DNA of 64,000 nt from Cannabis sativa (taxonomy: Eukaryota; Streptophyta; Magnoliopsida; Rosales; Cannabaceae). A program made the position numbers and the translations under genes. This document shows positions 35,801 through 48,378 of this stretch, in pieces. The notes beneath the pieces were generated by a model, which saw only the letters and a list, made by a program, of their open reading frames with translations, was not told the origin of the DNA and searched no databases. Each line of letters begins with the position of its first letter. Position 1 is the stretch's first letter. The stretch lies in the NCBI RefSeq assembly GCF_029168945.1, contig NC_083608.1:15208136-15272135 (forward strand). The letters run 5' to 3'.

Positions 35801-36363
35801 TGTCTTAAGTGATATAAATTCTAAGTCGCGCGCACTATATGACAAAGATCTTTGTATGAAATAAAGACATGTAAGTAAATTATTGTTTGAAAAATATGCA
35901 TGGTTGTCTATGCAGTATAAATACGTAAATTATACGTTGTGATAGACTCTTGAAGAGTTTTTGATTAATTAAAGAACAAACTTTTATTTCTTTTGTATTT
36001 CGAGAAATATTAATGTATAAAGTTTGTTCATTAGTATTGAAGTCCTGAAGTACTTCATATGTATCAAGAATTATAGATATATGATCATTTGATATGGAAA
36101 TTAAGATCATACAACAAGATGGAACAAATATATGGTCTTGGAGTACCATCATTGTCACAAATGAAAATTTATAGTACCATTAATGTGTTATGTTCATATC
36201 TACTTGAAATTTTAAATTTTCGTATGAACACAGTTGTGTACACACATGAATGATACAATTAGTTGGATAAAGACTAATGTTCCACGAACCCCTCATCTAT
36301 AATTTAGAAGTCCGTACATACTCTGAAAGAGTTATAGAAAATATATGATCAAAGATCATATAT
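32864..36363 (+). other. Series of stem-loops, many with a CTGAA loop
   Basis: Examples: AAACATTT/AAATGTTT around CCTGAAGT (32864-32887); ATCATTC/GAATGAT around CCTGCAGA (33093-33114); CATTC/GAATG around CCCGAAGT (33376-33393); TCATTC/GAATGA around CCTTAAGA (33641-33660); TGAAC/GTTCA (34424-34438) and ATTGAAC/GTTCAAT (34768-34786) around CTGAA; ACGC/GCGT around CTGAA (35040-35052); GAATC/GATTC around CCTGAAGT (35231-35248); ACTC/GAGT around TTGAA (35946-35958); TGAAGT/ACTTCA around CCTGAAGT (36038-36057). Other stems without the motif include TTTTGCATA/TATGCAAAA (33227-33251) and ATATATGATC/GATCATATAT (36341-36363). Arms differ but pair; the loop is kept. Confidence 0.65.
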
Positions 36364-36462
36364 GGTGATATTTTAAAAGTGATAACAATAATGTTATGAG
36401 ATATATTATCACCAAAAGAATTATGTATCATATGTGCATGAGGGGGAGACATATTCATGTTG

Positions 36463-36625
36463 CACTTTTTTTCCCTTAGCTCAGGTTTTGTCCCACTGGG
36501 TTTTCCTGGCAAGGTTTTTAACGAGGCAACTTGCAAATAGTTATGAATATGAAATATATATTGTACTCTTTTTTCCTTAGCTCAGATTTTGTCCCACTGG
36601 GTTTTTCTGGTAAGGTTTTTAACAT
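36463..36625 (+). repeat. Duplicated pre-LTR segment
   Basis: A segment containing TTAGCTCAG, TTTTGTCCCACTGGGTTT and AAGGTTTTTAAC occurs at 36463-36530 and again at 36565-36625, with a weaker third version near 37004-37050. It is a familiar stretch between pol and the 3' LTR of plant copia elements. An extra purine tract (AGGGGGAG) lies at 36441-36448. Confidence 0.7.
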
Positions 36626-36689
36626 ACTTTCATTTTATGGAGCAAGTAGAGAATGTGTGGGAGTGAGATCATTGACATAGCATATTCGG

Positions 36690-37020
36690 GAAACATATGG
36701 ATTGCACTCAATAAAGAAGTATCAACCCAAGAAATTCTCTATGGATAATACTGCTTGCATCGCTCAACTAAAAGGAGGTACATTGAAGGAGATAGAGTTA
36801 GAACACATTTCACGAAATTCTTCTTTATACGCTTCAAGAAAATGCATATTGGTGTTCAACATATTCAATCAAGTGTCAATCTTGCAAACTTATTCACAAA
36901 GTTATTACCAACATCAACATTTGAGAAGACGGCAGATAAGATCGAAATTCGTCGATTAGAAGATCTCCACAAATGCCTAAAAGAGGGGGAGTTAGTTTAC
37001 ACTATACTCTTTTTCCTTTG
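36690..37020 (+). pseudogene. Copia RNase H C-terminus relic
   Basis: Two overlapping frames give DNTACIAQLKGG and then GVQHIQSSVNLANLFTKLLP, the end of copia RNase H where host DNA meets the polyprotein terminus. A frameshift near 36790-36850 separates them, and the upstream pol is unreadable. The product would have degraded the RNA of RNA/DNA hybrids. Confidence 0.85.
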
Positions 37021-37077
37021 ATCAAGTTTTCAGCAAGATTTTTAATAAGGCAGTTATTATGGACATCCAAGGGGGAG

Positions 37078-37330
37078 TGTTATAAATATTAATAATTATG
37101 TAGATGCCCAAATCTTTTATTTATTACCATTAATTGTAATCAATATTCCTCTTTTTCTTAGTTTTCCTTTTTCTTAGTTTCTTAATATTTCACTCTTGTA
37201 TTTGTATAAATAGAAGTTCACCCCATTGGAATAAATAACTCAAAAATTCTCATTCACTTTCTCTTTCTCTCTTCATCTTCTTCTTCTTTCTTCTCATCTA
37301 TTCTATATTATATTATATTATTTTATAACA
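37078..37330 (+). repeat. Right LTR (253 bp) of the copia element
   Basis: Same length and ends as the left LTR; followed by TSD ATTCA. Differs from the left LTR at about four bases. Confidence 0.93.
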
Positions 37331-37335
37331 ATTCA

Positions 37336-37798
37336 TAATTTGTTGCACTCGTGCCTCTTTTATTTTATACAAGTATAAAATATATTGTTTAATTATGTAC
37401 TATGTTATAAATTATTTTAATTTTTTAAAATTTTATAAGATGTTTTGTACATATATAATCATATAAAAACTTAAAATTACAACTATTCAAATATAGAAAA
37501 CACGAACGGTATCAAATCTTTGTATTAAAAAAATTGGAGAAAATTTGGGCAAAATAAATAGGAGAAAAAAATGGTGTACCACTTTATTAGCATTAGTAGA
37601 GAAAAGCCAGTTTATTAGAAGAAAGATTTGCCTCTCATCATCAAGTGTGCTTCATCCATAACACTAAAAAGCATGCAAATTATTATTCTTTTTGATAAGT
37701 AAGCATGCACATTATTCAGTGTACGATTTTTTGTAGCATAATTTTATTTATAAATTATAACTACATCCTCCCTGAAAGAGCCAATGGCATGGTCAAAT
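37336..37798. other. Spacer and probable 3' UTR of the Nudix gene
   Basis: AT-rich, with no reading frame of interest. The minus-strand gene ends at 37799, so its 3' UTR should lie here. Confidence 0.5.
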
Positions 37799-40700
37799 TT
37801 AGTGTCCTTGCTTCTTCAATATCTTGTTTGCAATTGGAAAGGTAGGAACTATATCCACAGGAACCTATAATGGAAAAAAACAAGAATTAGCACATCGAGA
37901 ATGCCTCCTCCATATACAAAGTATCAAGAATTCAGCATCAGAAAATTAGCTTAAAATTTACGATTTTAGTCGGCGCGAATGAGAAAACAAAATGGAACAA
38001 AAAACTTAAGTTTGGTCTCTCTCGTACCTGAACGTTCTCTAGCTTCTGCAAAGCGATTTGTAACGGTTCGGTGAGTTCAGAGTACTTCTGAAGCAACAAT
38101 TTTGCAGCCTCTTTGTCACCTTTGGCTTGTATTGTGAGTATCTCCCTACTTAAGCTTTCAACTGCACCTTCAGCCTTTTTATATATTTGTTCTAATTAGT
38201 AAAGCGAAAAAAAAATTGAAAATAAAAACCATAAAAACAATGGAAAAATACCTTGGAGAAATCCACGGAAAATCTTTCATCGGGATGCAGAACAAAGGCA
38301 CCCTTTTCATACATCCAGTTAAATTGCAGTGCTTGTCCCTTTCTGATAATTCAAAGTATAAATTATTGTTATCAGACGTAAGTAAAAGAAGTTTTGTGAC
38401 GTAGGACCAAGGATGATGAATAGTTAGGTTTACCCATGAGCTTCCTCTAAACCAAATCGTACTGAGCGGAAGCATCCCGCAAGGAAGGAAACATACATGG
38501 ATTCCAATAAACTCTTGGGAAGCAAATCCTGTAAACCCGAAAGGAGTTATGCAATGTCCACACTAATAGTTCAACAATTTTTGCAAATGAAAAGCATTCT
38601 CCTATGCAGCACATCAAATCTAAAAATCTTGTTATGCTTATGAAGCAAAAGGAGCATGTTTATGATATTGAATGTAAAATTTTATCTTGTAGCATAAGCT
38701 GGATTAAAACAAATTTGGATTGGTACGCCAGATGGATGGAAAACAATGTCCAAGGTCTCTATATTTATTGCTTACTGAAAATAATAAGAGCGTTAACTAC
38801 CTTAAAAGATACGATCGTGTTACTAAAGTATGATGCTCTTCCATAATTTACTGAAAATGGTTGTTTACTCAAGGTAGCCATCAAATTGATATTACTTTCT
38901 AATGAGGCTATATTTGAGAAATTAAAATTGAAGTTGACACAATACCATACTAAAACAACATCAATCGCCAGTCAAGCTTTTACAGTACAATTCAATAGCA
39001 TGGAAACAGGTCAAATGTTGTAAAGGTTATTAGCTTCAATACCGCTAATAAAATCAAAAGAACGTAATATGATGACCAAGTTAAGAGTTGTTTACCTGAT
39101 CAATTAGAAACCTTAGTGCCCAAAGGCCTACTATATCAGCTTTGGCTTCTTCCAAAGCAGAGTGGACTTCTTGAAGCTCCTGCATTTTGGCAAGAAAAGT
39201 CATGGTAAATCGGAATTAGTTAAATGATTCTACAAATATTCCTACGCTGCAGCTTATTATGTAAACCAACCAAATAATTTCACTATTAACCATTAGAACA
39301 ACTTGAGGAACTCTGTTCCTAGTCAAAATCTTCTTGACTTGGCAAATACATGATCGGTGCAAATTATACAGCACACTTGGCAATTGTCATATTAATTTAA
39401 ATGCATATAATATATTAATTTTCTTATGATGACATTATATTAGATTATATAGCTAACATAATGGTTGCAGATAGCCTCATGGAACCACATCTCCACATTA
39501 GTGTTCTAAGTTTAAATATACCACCCCCAAAAAAATTTGAAACATGATTGATAATAAGGAAAAGTAAACACCTAACAAGTTTAATCATGTCACTAACCAA
39601 TCTAACCGTAGACTGCTTCCCATTTGGAAGGATAATGGTATGAGGTCCAATCCCATGGCAGCACTCATGGCAAATGGTGTGAGTGAAGAAAGAATCAAAA
39701 TCAACAAGCTCTTGCTGCTCCTCTACAAGACATGCATCAGCTATAGGCACAAGAATATGCTTGAACCTGGATTAGGCAGCTTGCTATTGTAAATATTTCT
39801 CATTTAAAAATAGAGGACTTAATATTAGTAAGCAAAGGAAAAGGGCTGGGAATAATAAATTCATCATGCTTAGGCAATCTGAACAATATTGTGAAAAGAA
39901 ATTTCATACTTGGCCTCTGAAATATTCTTAAGCATCACCATTGATGTTCCACGGTCTTTTACTATGCGCTCGTCATTTGGTAGATTGAAAGCAACAGTTT
40001 GAGGCCCTTTAACATCCTAATTTAAAAATTCACAAACTGGATAAATGAAAGTATGCATAATTTAAGCCTAAGTAGAAAACAATGATGTTGTGTACGGTAG
40101 CTTTAAAATAGTAGGGAAAATATATACTATGCTGACCAAATCATTGAGATATAAAAAGAAAAAAAAAATAATCAATTCCTTTTACGGTAAATTGGGGATC
40201 CATTTCTATGAATTTGTTTAGTTCCTCTATGCTATTTATTTTAATCATTGCGATGAAAACCATACTTGTAAAGATATGTATATATGGTTTGTTTATATTC
40301 ATGGTTTGCTATATAAAAATTAATTATAAACTAAGACCTTCATCTATGTAATTTCTTGACAACCATGTTAAGCTTAAATTTGTGGGATTTGCTTTATTAT
40401 AAGAAAACACAACTAAAATGAGAGCACCAATACTTCTCAACAACAAGCTTTGACAAGCACATTATGATAATTAAAAATTCAATCAATGAAAAAATACCAC
40501 AAATTCACAAACTCACCCCGGCATTGTAGAGGAGTTGGATGACTCTAATTGGAGCAGCAATCACATCTTTAGATTTATAAATATTGTCCAATGGAAGATT
40601 TTGTTCCAAAACCTGTTACCAATTGGTCAATTTAGGACTAGAAAATATGGTTTGAGTTATGAAAATAAGGATAAATAGTAAACCTATTTGCTATTTAGGT

Positions 40701-43700
40701 AAAAGAAGACTGAAAAATATTACCTGTAAATGATCACCAAAAAGTTTTAGTTGAGCTGTTGCTTTGTCGTCTCGAACTCCAATGAATGCTTCAAATGTGG
40801 CCTAACATGTATAAAACCATGAGTTATAGCCTATTAAGTGACATAAATTAATTGCCAAGAATAAGAAACATAGGTGAAAATTTGAATATGATGAATGTAA
40901 AAGCTTAATCAAGTGTGTGACATAAACCATACCTTGTACCCAAAGAGTGCATCTTCATATGTTTCATATGGACCAATGGTAATATCAAGCTTTGAGTCCT
41001 ATACAGAAAAATCAAATGAGGACGATTACTTCTTCTCCAAAATGAAAACCTAAAGCATTTCATTCTGTTTACATGTATGTGCATGTGAATATATACACAC
41101 ACATGTGTGTGCATGCATACTTACATGGCAAAAACAGAAAAATTTACCAAAGTGGAAAAGAATATAACAGGGGTCGAGATATCTTTAAAGAGAATACTGA
41201 AATTAATTTAGTCAAAATGTTTTACTTTGAATTTACTTTGGTAGATAAATGATAAAAATACTGACCAGCTCCATCCAGGCTATATCAGAGTCGTAGTAGT
41301 CATTTGAAAGGAAAGCATCAGCTCTGCTATGAAGAAACCTCTTCAAACTGCATGTAGAAGTGACTTTGTAAATTTGAGAAATACAGAGGTGTTCATCAAA
41401 TACGATATCAGTAACAGAGAGCAGCAAACAAGATACCTAGGTGAGCTTGATAAGTCACCAGCTTTATGTAACAATTCAGCAGCCTTTCTGAGGAAAGAAC
41501 TGTACTCTTGAGCGAAGGGAACAGTATATAGATCATGAGCAGAATGCAGTAGATGCTCTGTGTCATCAACTGTTTTATTATAAATAGAAGAATCTAGAGC
41601 AAATTCACTACGCCTTTTAATAACATTGAAGAAGCCTGTTGCATCTTCTTTTTGCTCATCTGTTAAACTGCTCTTCCATAATTCAAATTCCTGTTGAGAA
41701 AATTGTTGGTCATCAGTCATGGAAGGAAAACAATATTCTCTATGAGATGCCACAGAATCAACTTAGTTGTACCGTTTTGTCCATATCCGGGGGATAGAAA
41801 TTTGCACCAGGTGGCTTCAACACAGGAAATGCAGCTTTATATTCGAGACCCTTCCACCCAGTAACTGCAATTGTGGCTTCAGGAATCAACTTCACAGCAG
41901 AATCCGCAGTTGTCAAAAATGCCTCGTTCTCATCAAGGCTAGACCTGTTGATGGAAAATGACTTAATTTTAAACTTCGTATTTGTGTAGCTACATATCAA
42001 CATAACTAGTAAAGCTTCCATTAAAGAAAACTATGTAACATTTAGCATCTAAAAAGGGAAAAAATAATAATATAAATATATGAATATATGTTCAACAACA
42101 AAAAAGTATTGGATATCTAAAAACAAAAAAAATACTGACATTACGGGTATTTAAAAAGCAAACCTTTGGTTGCATAATAGAGGAAACTGCATTGAGAATG
42201 TTATTCTCTTCTACTAGTACTACGATTTCATTTTCTTAATAAGTAAATTATTATCTTTTAGAAAAAGATAATTAAAATTAGAAAAACTCTGGAAAGAAGA
42301 ACCTGACAGAAATTGAAAAATTGTTAAGTAGTTTCTTGTATCTCTCATGTCAAACATGTAGAGCTATGAATCCATCAACATGCATTGAAGAATGATACAA
42401 AGCACATAGACACACATACATACATGCACGCATGTGGATTTGGGATAAACAACACGTATTGGAAGCATAGTAAGTCGAGAAATATTTACCATGGGCTCTT
42501 GTTAATTAAATAATACGCCCATTTTAACTTGTCTATATGGGATGCATCTGCATGCTTCTTCAACCAATCTCTTAAATCAGGATTACTGTACCAAACCTGA
42601 TTATTAAATATAGAGCATATTAGATAGAGGAAACCATTTACAATCAAATGAAATGCAGAAATGAAAAATTATGCAAGCTCAAAACAAAACAAATCATATT
42701 CACACTATTTGTGGAAATAATATATGTCAGAGCATAAACAATGAAAATTCCAAATTTTCTTCAACATGAAATAAAAAATGATAACCATTTTGCTAAGACA
42801 TAAGATATTTGCATTCAATAAATGTACATCATTAGGAATTCATTCCAAAAGGAAAAACCACAACCATTGGCCAAAAAGGCAGTATAAACATCACCACAAC
42901 ACTTACACATCTTTATGGCATAGACATGTCATAAAAGAGAATACATCTTACAGCTATTCTACTATATGCAGAAGATATTGTAATGTGTGTATAACTATTT
43001 ATATTTCAATATGTTTGTATGTTAAATAACCTGCAAGCAAAATATTTCATCCATGATCGTTGCAGCCTGAACAAGCAGATTTAGAGCTTCCTTATCAGCA
43101 TCTGTAAACCCTGTCAACTGCATCAAGTGAACAAAGAAAATCATCTCTAATTCTCAGTTGACTGCAATAAGAATTAAAACAATGAAATGGAAAATAGGCC
43201 AAAAGAAATTACAACAATCCATCGTTTTTTTAATTGAAGAACTGCACTATAACAAATGTTGAGGTAATAACAATGCAAACACCTAGATTTAAAAGAAAAG
43301 TTAATTTAAGTTTATTAACACCCAGGGTTTTGAACATTTTAAGGAATTGTATTCAATTGTATGGGACGAAATATTGTTTTTCACTACATAATTACCCATA
43401 CCTTATGTACCCTACCATTCAATGTAGGGCTTTGTGGTGAGAAAGGATAAAGTTAAAAGGGGGGTAACTTGAAGAAACTGTTATAATAACAGAGTAGGAA
43501 TTCAAAAACAAACTGATGGAATTTTATGAGATTGAAAAGTTAATTATAAATCCCAAAGAATTCAAGAGCCTTGTTTGAGGCTCTACCATAATAACTCATC
43601 CAACCAACAGCCAAAACAACAATGATCCAAACTCCAAAGCGAACTAATTAGATTCCTCTTTCTTCTATAAAATATGTTTGCACTATGTATTTTTTATAGT

Positions 43701-46700
43701 TGTAGACAGAAAATAAAATATAGAAAGCACTAAAGGAATTGGATATTAAAAAATAGAACACCGTAATAGATGTACAGCACCAAAAAGAAAATAACCTCTG
43801 GATCAAGGGAAACAGGAGCATATCGACGTAGTTGCTTTTGTAGTGTTAAAGAGCGTGCTACATTGTTCTCTTTGTACCTTTAACAAATTTATAAGAACAT
43901 TAACATGAGTAGAATGTATAAATACTATACAACCCATTCTTTTCTTTTCCTTTGCTTTTTCAACAAGTTCATATAGCTCTTGTACAACATCAAAAGGAAT
44001 AGTAGTATAGTGGCATCCCCTAATAAATGTCAATATTACAGGGACATCCCTGTACCAAAAATATTTACTAATACATAATTGGTCATACTTAAATGAGATG
44101 AGATTTTATATTTGACTTGAAACAATAGTGAGAAGTTCCACATACATGAGCAAAGCAGATGAATGAGAAGATTTTATTGGGAATTTTTTTTCCACTATAC
44201 AACCCCGTGGCAAGACTAAATATTTTTGGTCCAAAACCTCTCCCGTAACCAGTAACCTTGACCTAATACTACGAGGTGGGATTTTTACTAAAAACATAAA
44301 AGTGGATATAGATGTAGATCAATATCCTAATAAACACAAAATTTTTGTGAGTAGTAACTAAACAAATAAAAGAAACTATTGGCTATTGCAGCAAAGAAAC
44401 TGAAATTGTTTTATTGAAGAAAGTGAAGACAAACAGAATATTGCAGCTACAATTTGTTTTGTTATCAAGTAGTTTCTAGAACATTTTCATGCTTGAAAGG
44501 AAATGAAAACACTAAGATACACGGTTGATGGTATAATTGCAGTTTAGGAGTGAGTTTGTTCAGTTAAAAAAATCTCACATGTTACAGAATATGTATAATC
44601 TCTCTCATTTTTTTTTTTTTGCATCTTTGTGTGGTTAGTTATAGGATCGATCTTCCACTGTATTCATGAGATATAAATAATAGATGAATTAAATCACTCT
44701 TCTTGGGTTCTTTGAAAAATCAAAACCACACTAGGAAAAACAAAGATAATTCAAGATGGGCAATAATAGATACATCATAAATTTATATACATTAGAGAAG
44801 GATACCATCCTAAACATACCCTATGTTGTAGGAATCACCTAAAACTATTTAGAAACCGAATCATAATAAAATGAAAACTACGGAGTTAATTATTCTGACA
44901 GATTCCAGCCAATTCTTACAATGACATACCTCTGTTCAATTATGTCAAAAAGTTGACCGTACTGTCCATTTACATCATATGGGACATATGCTGGATCTTC
45001 TTTAGCAAGTAAGCTTTTATACTCCTTGTAAGAAATATATTTAACGGCAGAGACTTCTGATTCCTGTCATTATTATATACAGAAAAAAAAAAATATGAGC
45101 TCTTGTATATTTCAAAGCTTCAAAAGTAACACACCTTAACAAATCAGTAGAACAATACCAATAAGAAGCAGATGATAAAAATTGCTCATATGTTTATTTA
45201 TTTTTATTTTTTTTGAAGAAAAAAATAAGGTAGCAAATGCAAGAGAAGTAATTTTTTTTAAGTAAAAAAAAGTAGTTTATTCATTACACAATAACGATAA
45301 AAGGGTGAAGAGAAGTGTTCTGGAAGAGGCTAAAAGGTATTGAGCTGAGCTAGAAAAGCAAATCCCTGTGGAACACTCCAAATGACACAGCAGTATAGTA
45401 GGCTTGATAGATGTAGCTTTTCAGGTTGGTTAAGTGTCTTTTCCTAAATTACCAAAGTCCAAACTAGTAAACTACTATAGAAAAACAACAAATATATCTC
45501 AATTTCTGAAACTAGCAATTTATTTTATTTTAAGCAAAACCTTCCTCACCTGAAGAGTGAATGCCTCAAGAGGAATTGGATCTAGCGTTGTTACCAAATA
45601 TACATCATTGAATTCATTGTTGATGAATGTTCCGTCATTTATGACACTACAACAATTAATCCAGATATAATGTTAGCTAATTAAAATATTCACTATTCAA
45701 CATATACTAAAAAGTTTGGACCTCATATTTATCCAGCCTAACAATACAATAGCCTTTATTCAATATATAAAAACTCAGTATAAGCAGAAACAAATGAACC
45801 AGTAAAGCCATATTATCTCCACTATTCCTCTTGAGACAAAAATAGCTCAAACTCTAGCATGAGAACACCCATACTCAAAACTCTAATCAATTTTACAGAA
45901 ACAACTTGAATGTAGCACTCCATTATTCCATATGATATAAGGACATAAACTAAGGAATAAGGTTTTTTTTTACAATTTCTTAAAACAAACCCAGCATTGT
46001 TATAAAGGTGACTATGCTGACAATGCCAACGTATCAAAAGGGCAGAGATGTTTGCTCTTAGATTACACTCCATTTTTCTGCAAACTACCCTAGGTTGTGG
46101 TCTCTCCATATGGAAGTAACCAACAAAACTGAAACTTAGAAGTAAGTTAAGCATTTGAGAGAAAGGTTCATCGAATGCACTGTCATATAAGGGTGTTTTT
46201 TTATACAGACACGCATACACCCATTCCTTCATTGCAACTATTCTTTGACATTACAGGCAGCTGAGGAGCTAGGTCCTGAATGTAGTGACTCCAACATATA
46301 TGCTCTTTCCTAACTGCGCAGTTGGGTTTTGTTATAGAATTAGTAAGGTCTTTATAGCAAAAAATGAGTTTCTTCTACAGCACAACACGGAATCCCAATA
46401 ATATGAATTTTACCATTCCCTGCCCTAAACCTTCTCATTACTATCATTAGGAAGCACATTAGCTTAATGAACTTAGGAACACCTAAAATATGTCAGACTG
46501 AGAGAACAGGGAATGAGAAAGAAAAAAACAGTCATATTGATCGCCTAATTTATATAAAACTCATTCATAACATGCTAAAATAGTCAACACATATAATCTC
46601 AGAGAAAAAAGGAAAGATTAATATACTAACCACTCTTGAAGAAAAACAAATATCATTTCAAACGCATCTTCTGGAAGGATTACACCGAGCTCCTCTTGAA

Positions 46701-47580
46701 GCTCCCTCCTGAAAGCGCATGTTACAAATTTTCAGGAACAAGTGTATCCAATAACTACAAAACTAAAGTAGTCATTCAACAATCTATAACAAGCGATTGG
46801 TTCCTAAACAAACTCACAAAACCATATAATTCTTTAGTTAGATTGTTTGGGCTCTAATGGCAAAGGAATTTGAGGATACAGCTTTTTTAATAACTCTCGA
46901 CTAGAAAAACACTTTCTTTAGTAGTACTCAGTTTTTCTTTCTTCTAGCTTTCGTTTGTATCTTTTTCCCTCCTCTTGTTTTCATTTTGGCTTTTTGGTTC
47001 ACACGAACAAAACTTTTGTTTCATATTCGAAAAAGATAAAATTATGATCAAAGTTGACAATCCATAACAGACAATTTTTTTTCCTATTGTTCTAACAAAG
47101 TTAGCAATTTTCTCACATAGTTTTTCGTCAAAAGTATGAACAAAAAAAAAAAAAGACAAATTTTGAAATCCTATTACCGAGCTGTAAGAAGCGAGGAGTC
47201 GCCGGCAGATATGTGACCAGCACTGGAGATATCCCACAATCCAGCCCAAGAATCCTTGCAGTCAGAACGCCGTTGAAGAAGCAATTGTTGCGTATTCTCC
47301 GCCCAAATCCACACATGAACTGCTCGATGGTAATCCCCATCTCGATGAACCTCTCCTCTGCAATTTTCACATTAATTCATTTAAAAGAGAAAGTCAATAA
47401 TTGAAAAGAGAGTAAGATCGAATAAATGGTTAAATGAAAGAATATTCAACTGTTTGTTGATTTATATTAGCGAAGTGAAGTGAAGTGAGTTTGCCTTGGT
47501 TTTGAAAGACCTGTCTTCTGACCGGTTTTGGTGAGGACGTCGAAGTGTTCCTCCTGTACGGCACCATCGCCGGCCGCCAT
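37799..47580 (-). CDS. NUDT3: Nudix hydrolase 3-like: Nudix domain fused to DPP III-like M49 peptidase
   Basis: Twenty-one coding exons on the minus strand (47495-47580, 47178-47357, 46631-46708, 45550-45646, 44930-45063, 43796-43877, 43031-43117, 42490-42596, 41773-41944, 41437-41690, 41266-41347, 40933-40998, 40724-40801, 40517-40612, 39910-40016, 39598-39766, 39096-39179, 38434-38528, 38252-38342, 38028-38174, 37799-37864) sum to 2358 nt, 785 residues, close to Arabidopsis NUDX3. The N-terminal Nudix box at residues 76-98 (GHISAGD...RRELQEELGV) has Asp82 where the consensus has Glu; this domain type cleaves nucleoside-diphosphate-X substrates and resembles isopentenyl diphosphate isomerase. 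The C-terminal two thirds is M49-like: HECCH at 602-606 and EEAKAD at 635-640 are the two zinc/catalytic motifs. Intron 1 has a GC donor (AAG|GCAAAC); the others are GT-AG. No targeting peptide is apparent. The true substrate is not deducible. Confidence 0.93.
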
Positions 47581-48213
47581 TGTTGTCAACTTGGGTATCT
47601 AGTACAAGCAATGGTCAAGGGGAGAAGAAGTGGAGGACTTTGCTTTTCACAGGAGTAGTACTAGGAGAGTAGGAATGTTGGCTGTCGTGGAATATATATT
47701 GGAATTATTATATTAAAAATATAAATTTACACTTAAGTTACAAAAACACTTTTACACTATCATTTATACAATCAGTTGTAGGGTAGTTTGTTGCGTGATT
47801 ATGCGGTGGTTGTGATACGAATGGTCGGCCTCCTATTAGATTTACTTATGCTAGAAGGTGTAAGCAAGGTAAAACCAATGATGTGTTGGCTTAGGAAGGA
47901 GTATTTTGATAATTGTACTTAGTGGTGAGCTACCTTTTGTATGGAGAGGGAATGTTATTTTCGGTTATGCATTTTGTAATAGAGAAATCTCTACTGCATC
48001 AGGAGAGAGCTACCTTAGCTCTCTGCCGAGTGTGGGAGAGTGTCTCAATTTGCCTTTAATTCAATAATAGCTCACCTATTGATTCAATCCTACTGTGTTT
48101 TCTGGTTTATCGTGTGTTGTTGTTGCTGGTGTATTGTTGTGTTGCTGCTGGTTGTTGTGAATTGTGCTGCAGGTGCTCATCAATTGGAGAAAAAGAGCGG
48201 GCGATTCCGGTGA
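47581..48213. other. Nudix promoter region and probable gypsy LTR/leader
   Basis: 47581-47700 should hold the 5' UTR and promoter of the minus-strand Nudix gene; no clear TATA box was picked out. From about 47870 the sequence has LTR character: AGCTACCTTAGCTCTCTGCC, TTAATTCAATAATAGCTCACC and a long GTTGTTG/TGCTG run. It leads into a gypsy gag at 48214. The matching right LTR is outside the window, so LTR ends and primer site remain unproven. Confidence 0.45.
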
Positions 48214-48378
48214 ATGCCGTCGACAAGAATGGAGAAAAAGGTTGAAGGAATAGAAGAGGGTCTCGATAGTGTGAAGAATGATATTCACACTATTAAATCT
48301 ATCCTCGGCGAGTTCAAGGAAACCACGAACAGGCAGTTTCGGGTTTGGCGGAGCAAATTCGTTTGTGTTTGAATGGCC
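48214..48378 (+). pseudogene. Ty3/gypsy gag, N-terminal fragment
   Basis: An in-frame ATG at 48214 (second ATG 48229) opens a frame beginning MPSTRMEKKVEGIEEGL with a coiled-coil-like KNDIHTIKSILGEF run. It ends at TGA 48370-48372 just before the LINE. The rest of gag resumes in the same frame at 50793 after the LINE. The TGA may be a TGG hit by a G-to-A change in the target duplication (see findings). Confidence 0.75.

Larger units (their letters stand above)
31987..37330 (+). mobile_element. Complete but decayed Ty1/copia element
   Basis: LTRs 31987-32239 and 37078-37330 are 253 bp each, run TGTTATAAA...TTATAACA, and differ at about 4 positions by eye (1.6 percent). The target duplication ATTCA is at 31982-31986 and 37331-37335. 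After the left LTR comes CGTTATCAGCACGAG, a primer site that is not the usual tRNA-Met type; the right LTR follows the purine tract AAGGGGGAG (37069-37077). Apart from an RNase H relic no coding region survives. The interior holds a 39-bp tandem repeat and many hairpins with a CTGAA loop. Confidence 0.94.

Noticed and set aside
32864..36363. High overall hairpin density taken alone as evidence
   Set aside because: At this AT content, stems of 6 bp with short loops are expected at a few per kb; only the shared CTGAA core with varying arms was kept as a signal.
45822..46232. 136-codon frame within an intron of the Nudix gene
   Set aside because: Lies between exons 3 and 4, no similarity, and the flanking exons splice in frame without it.
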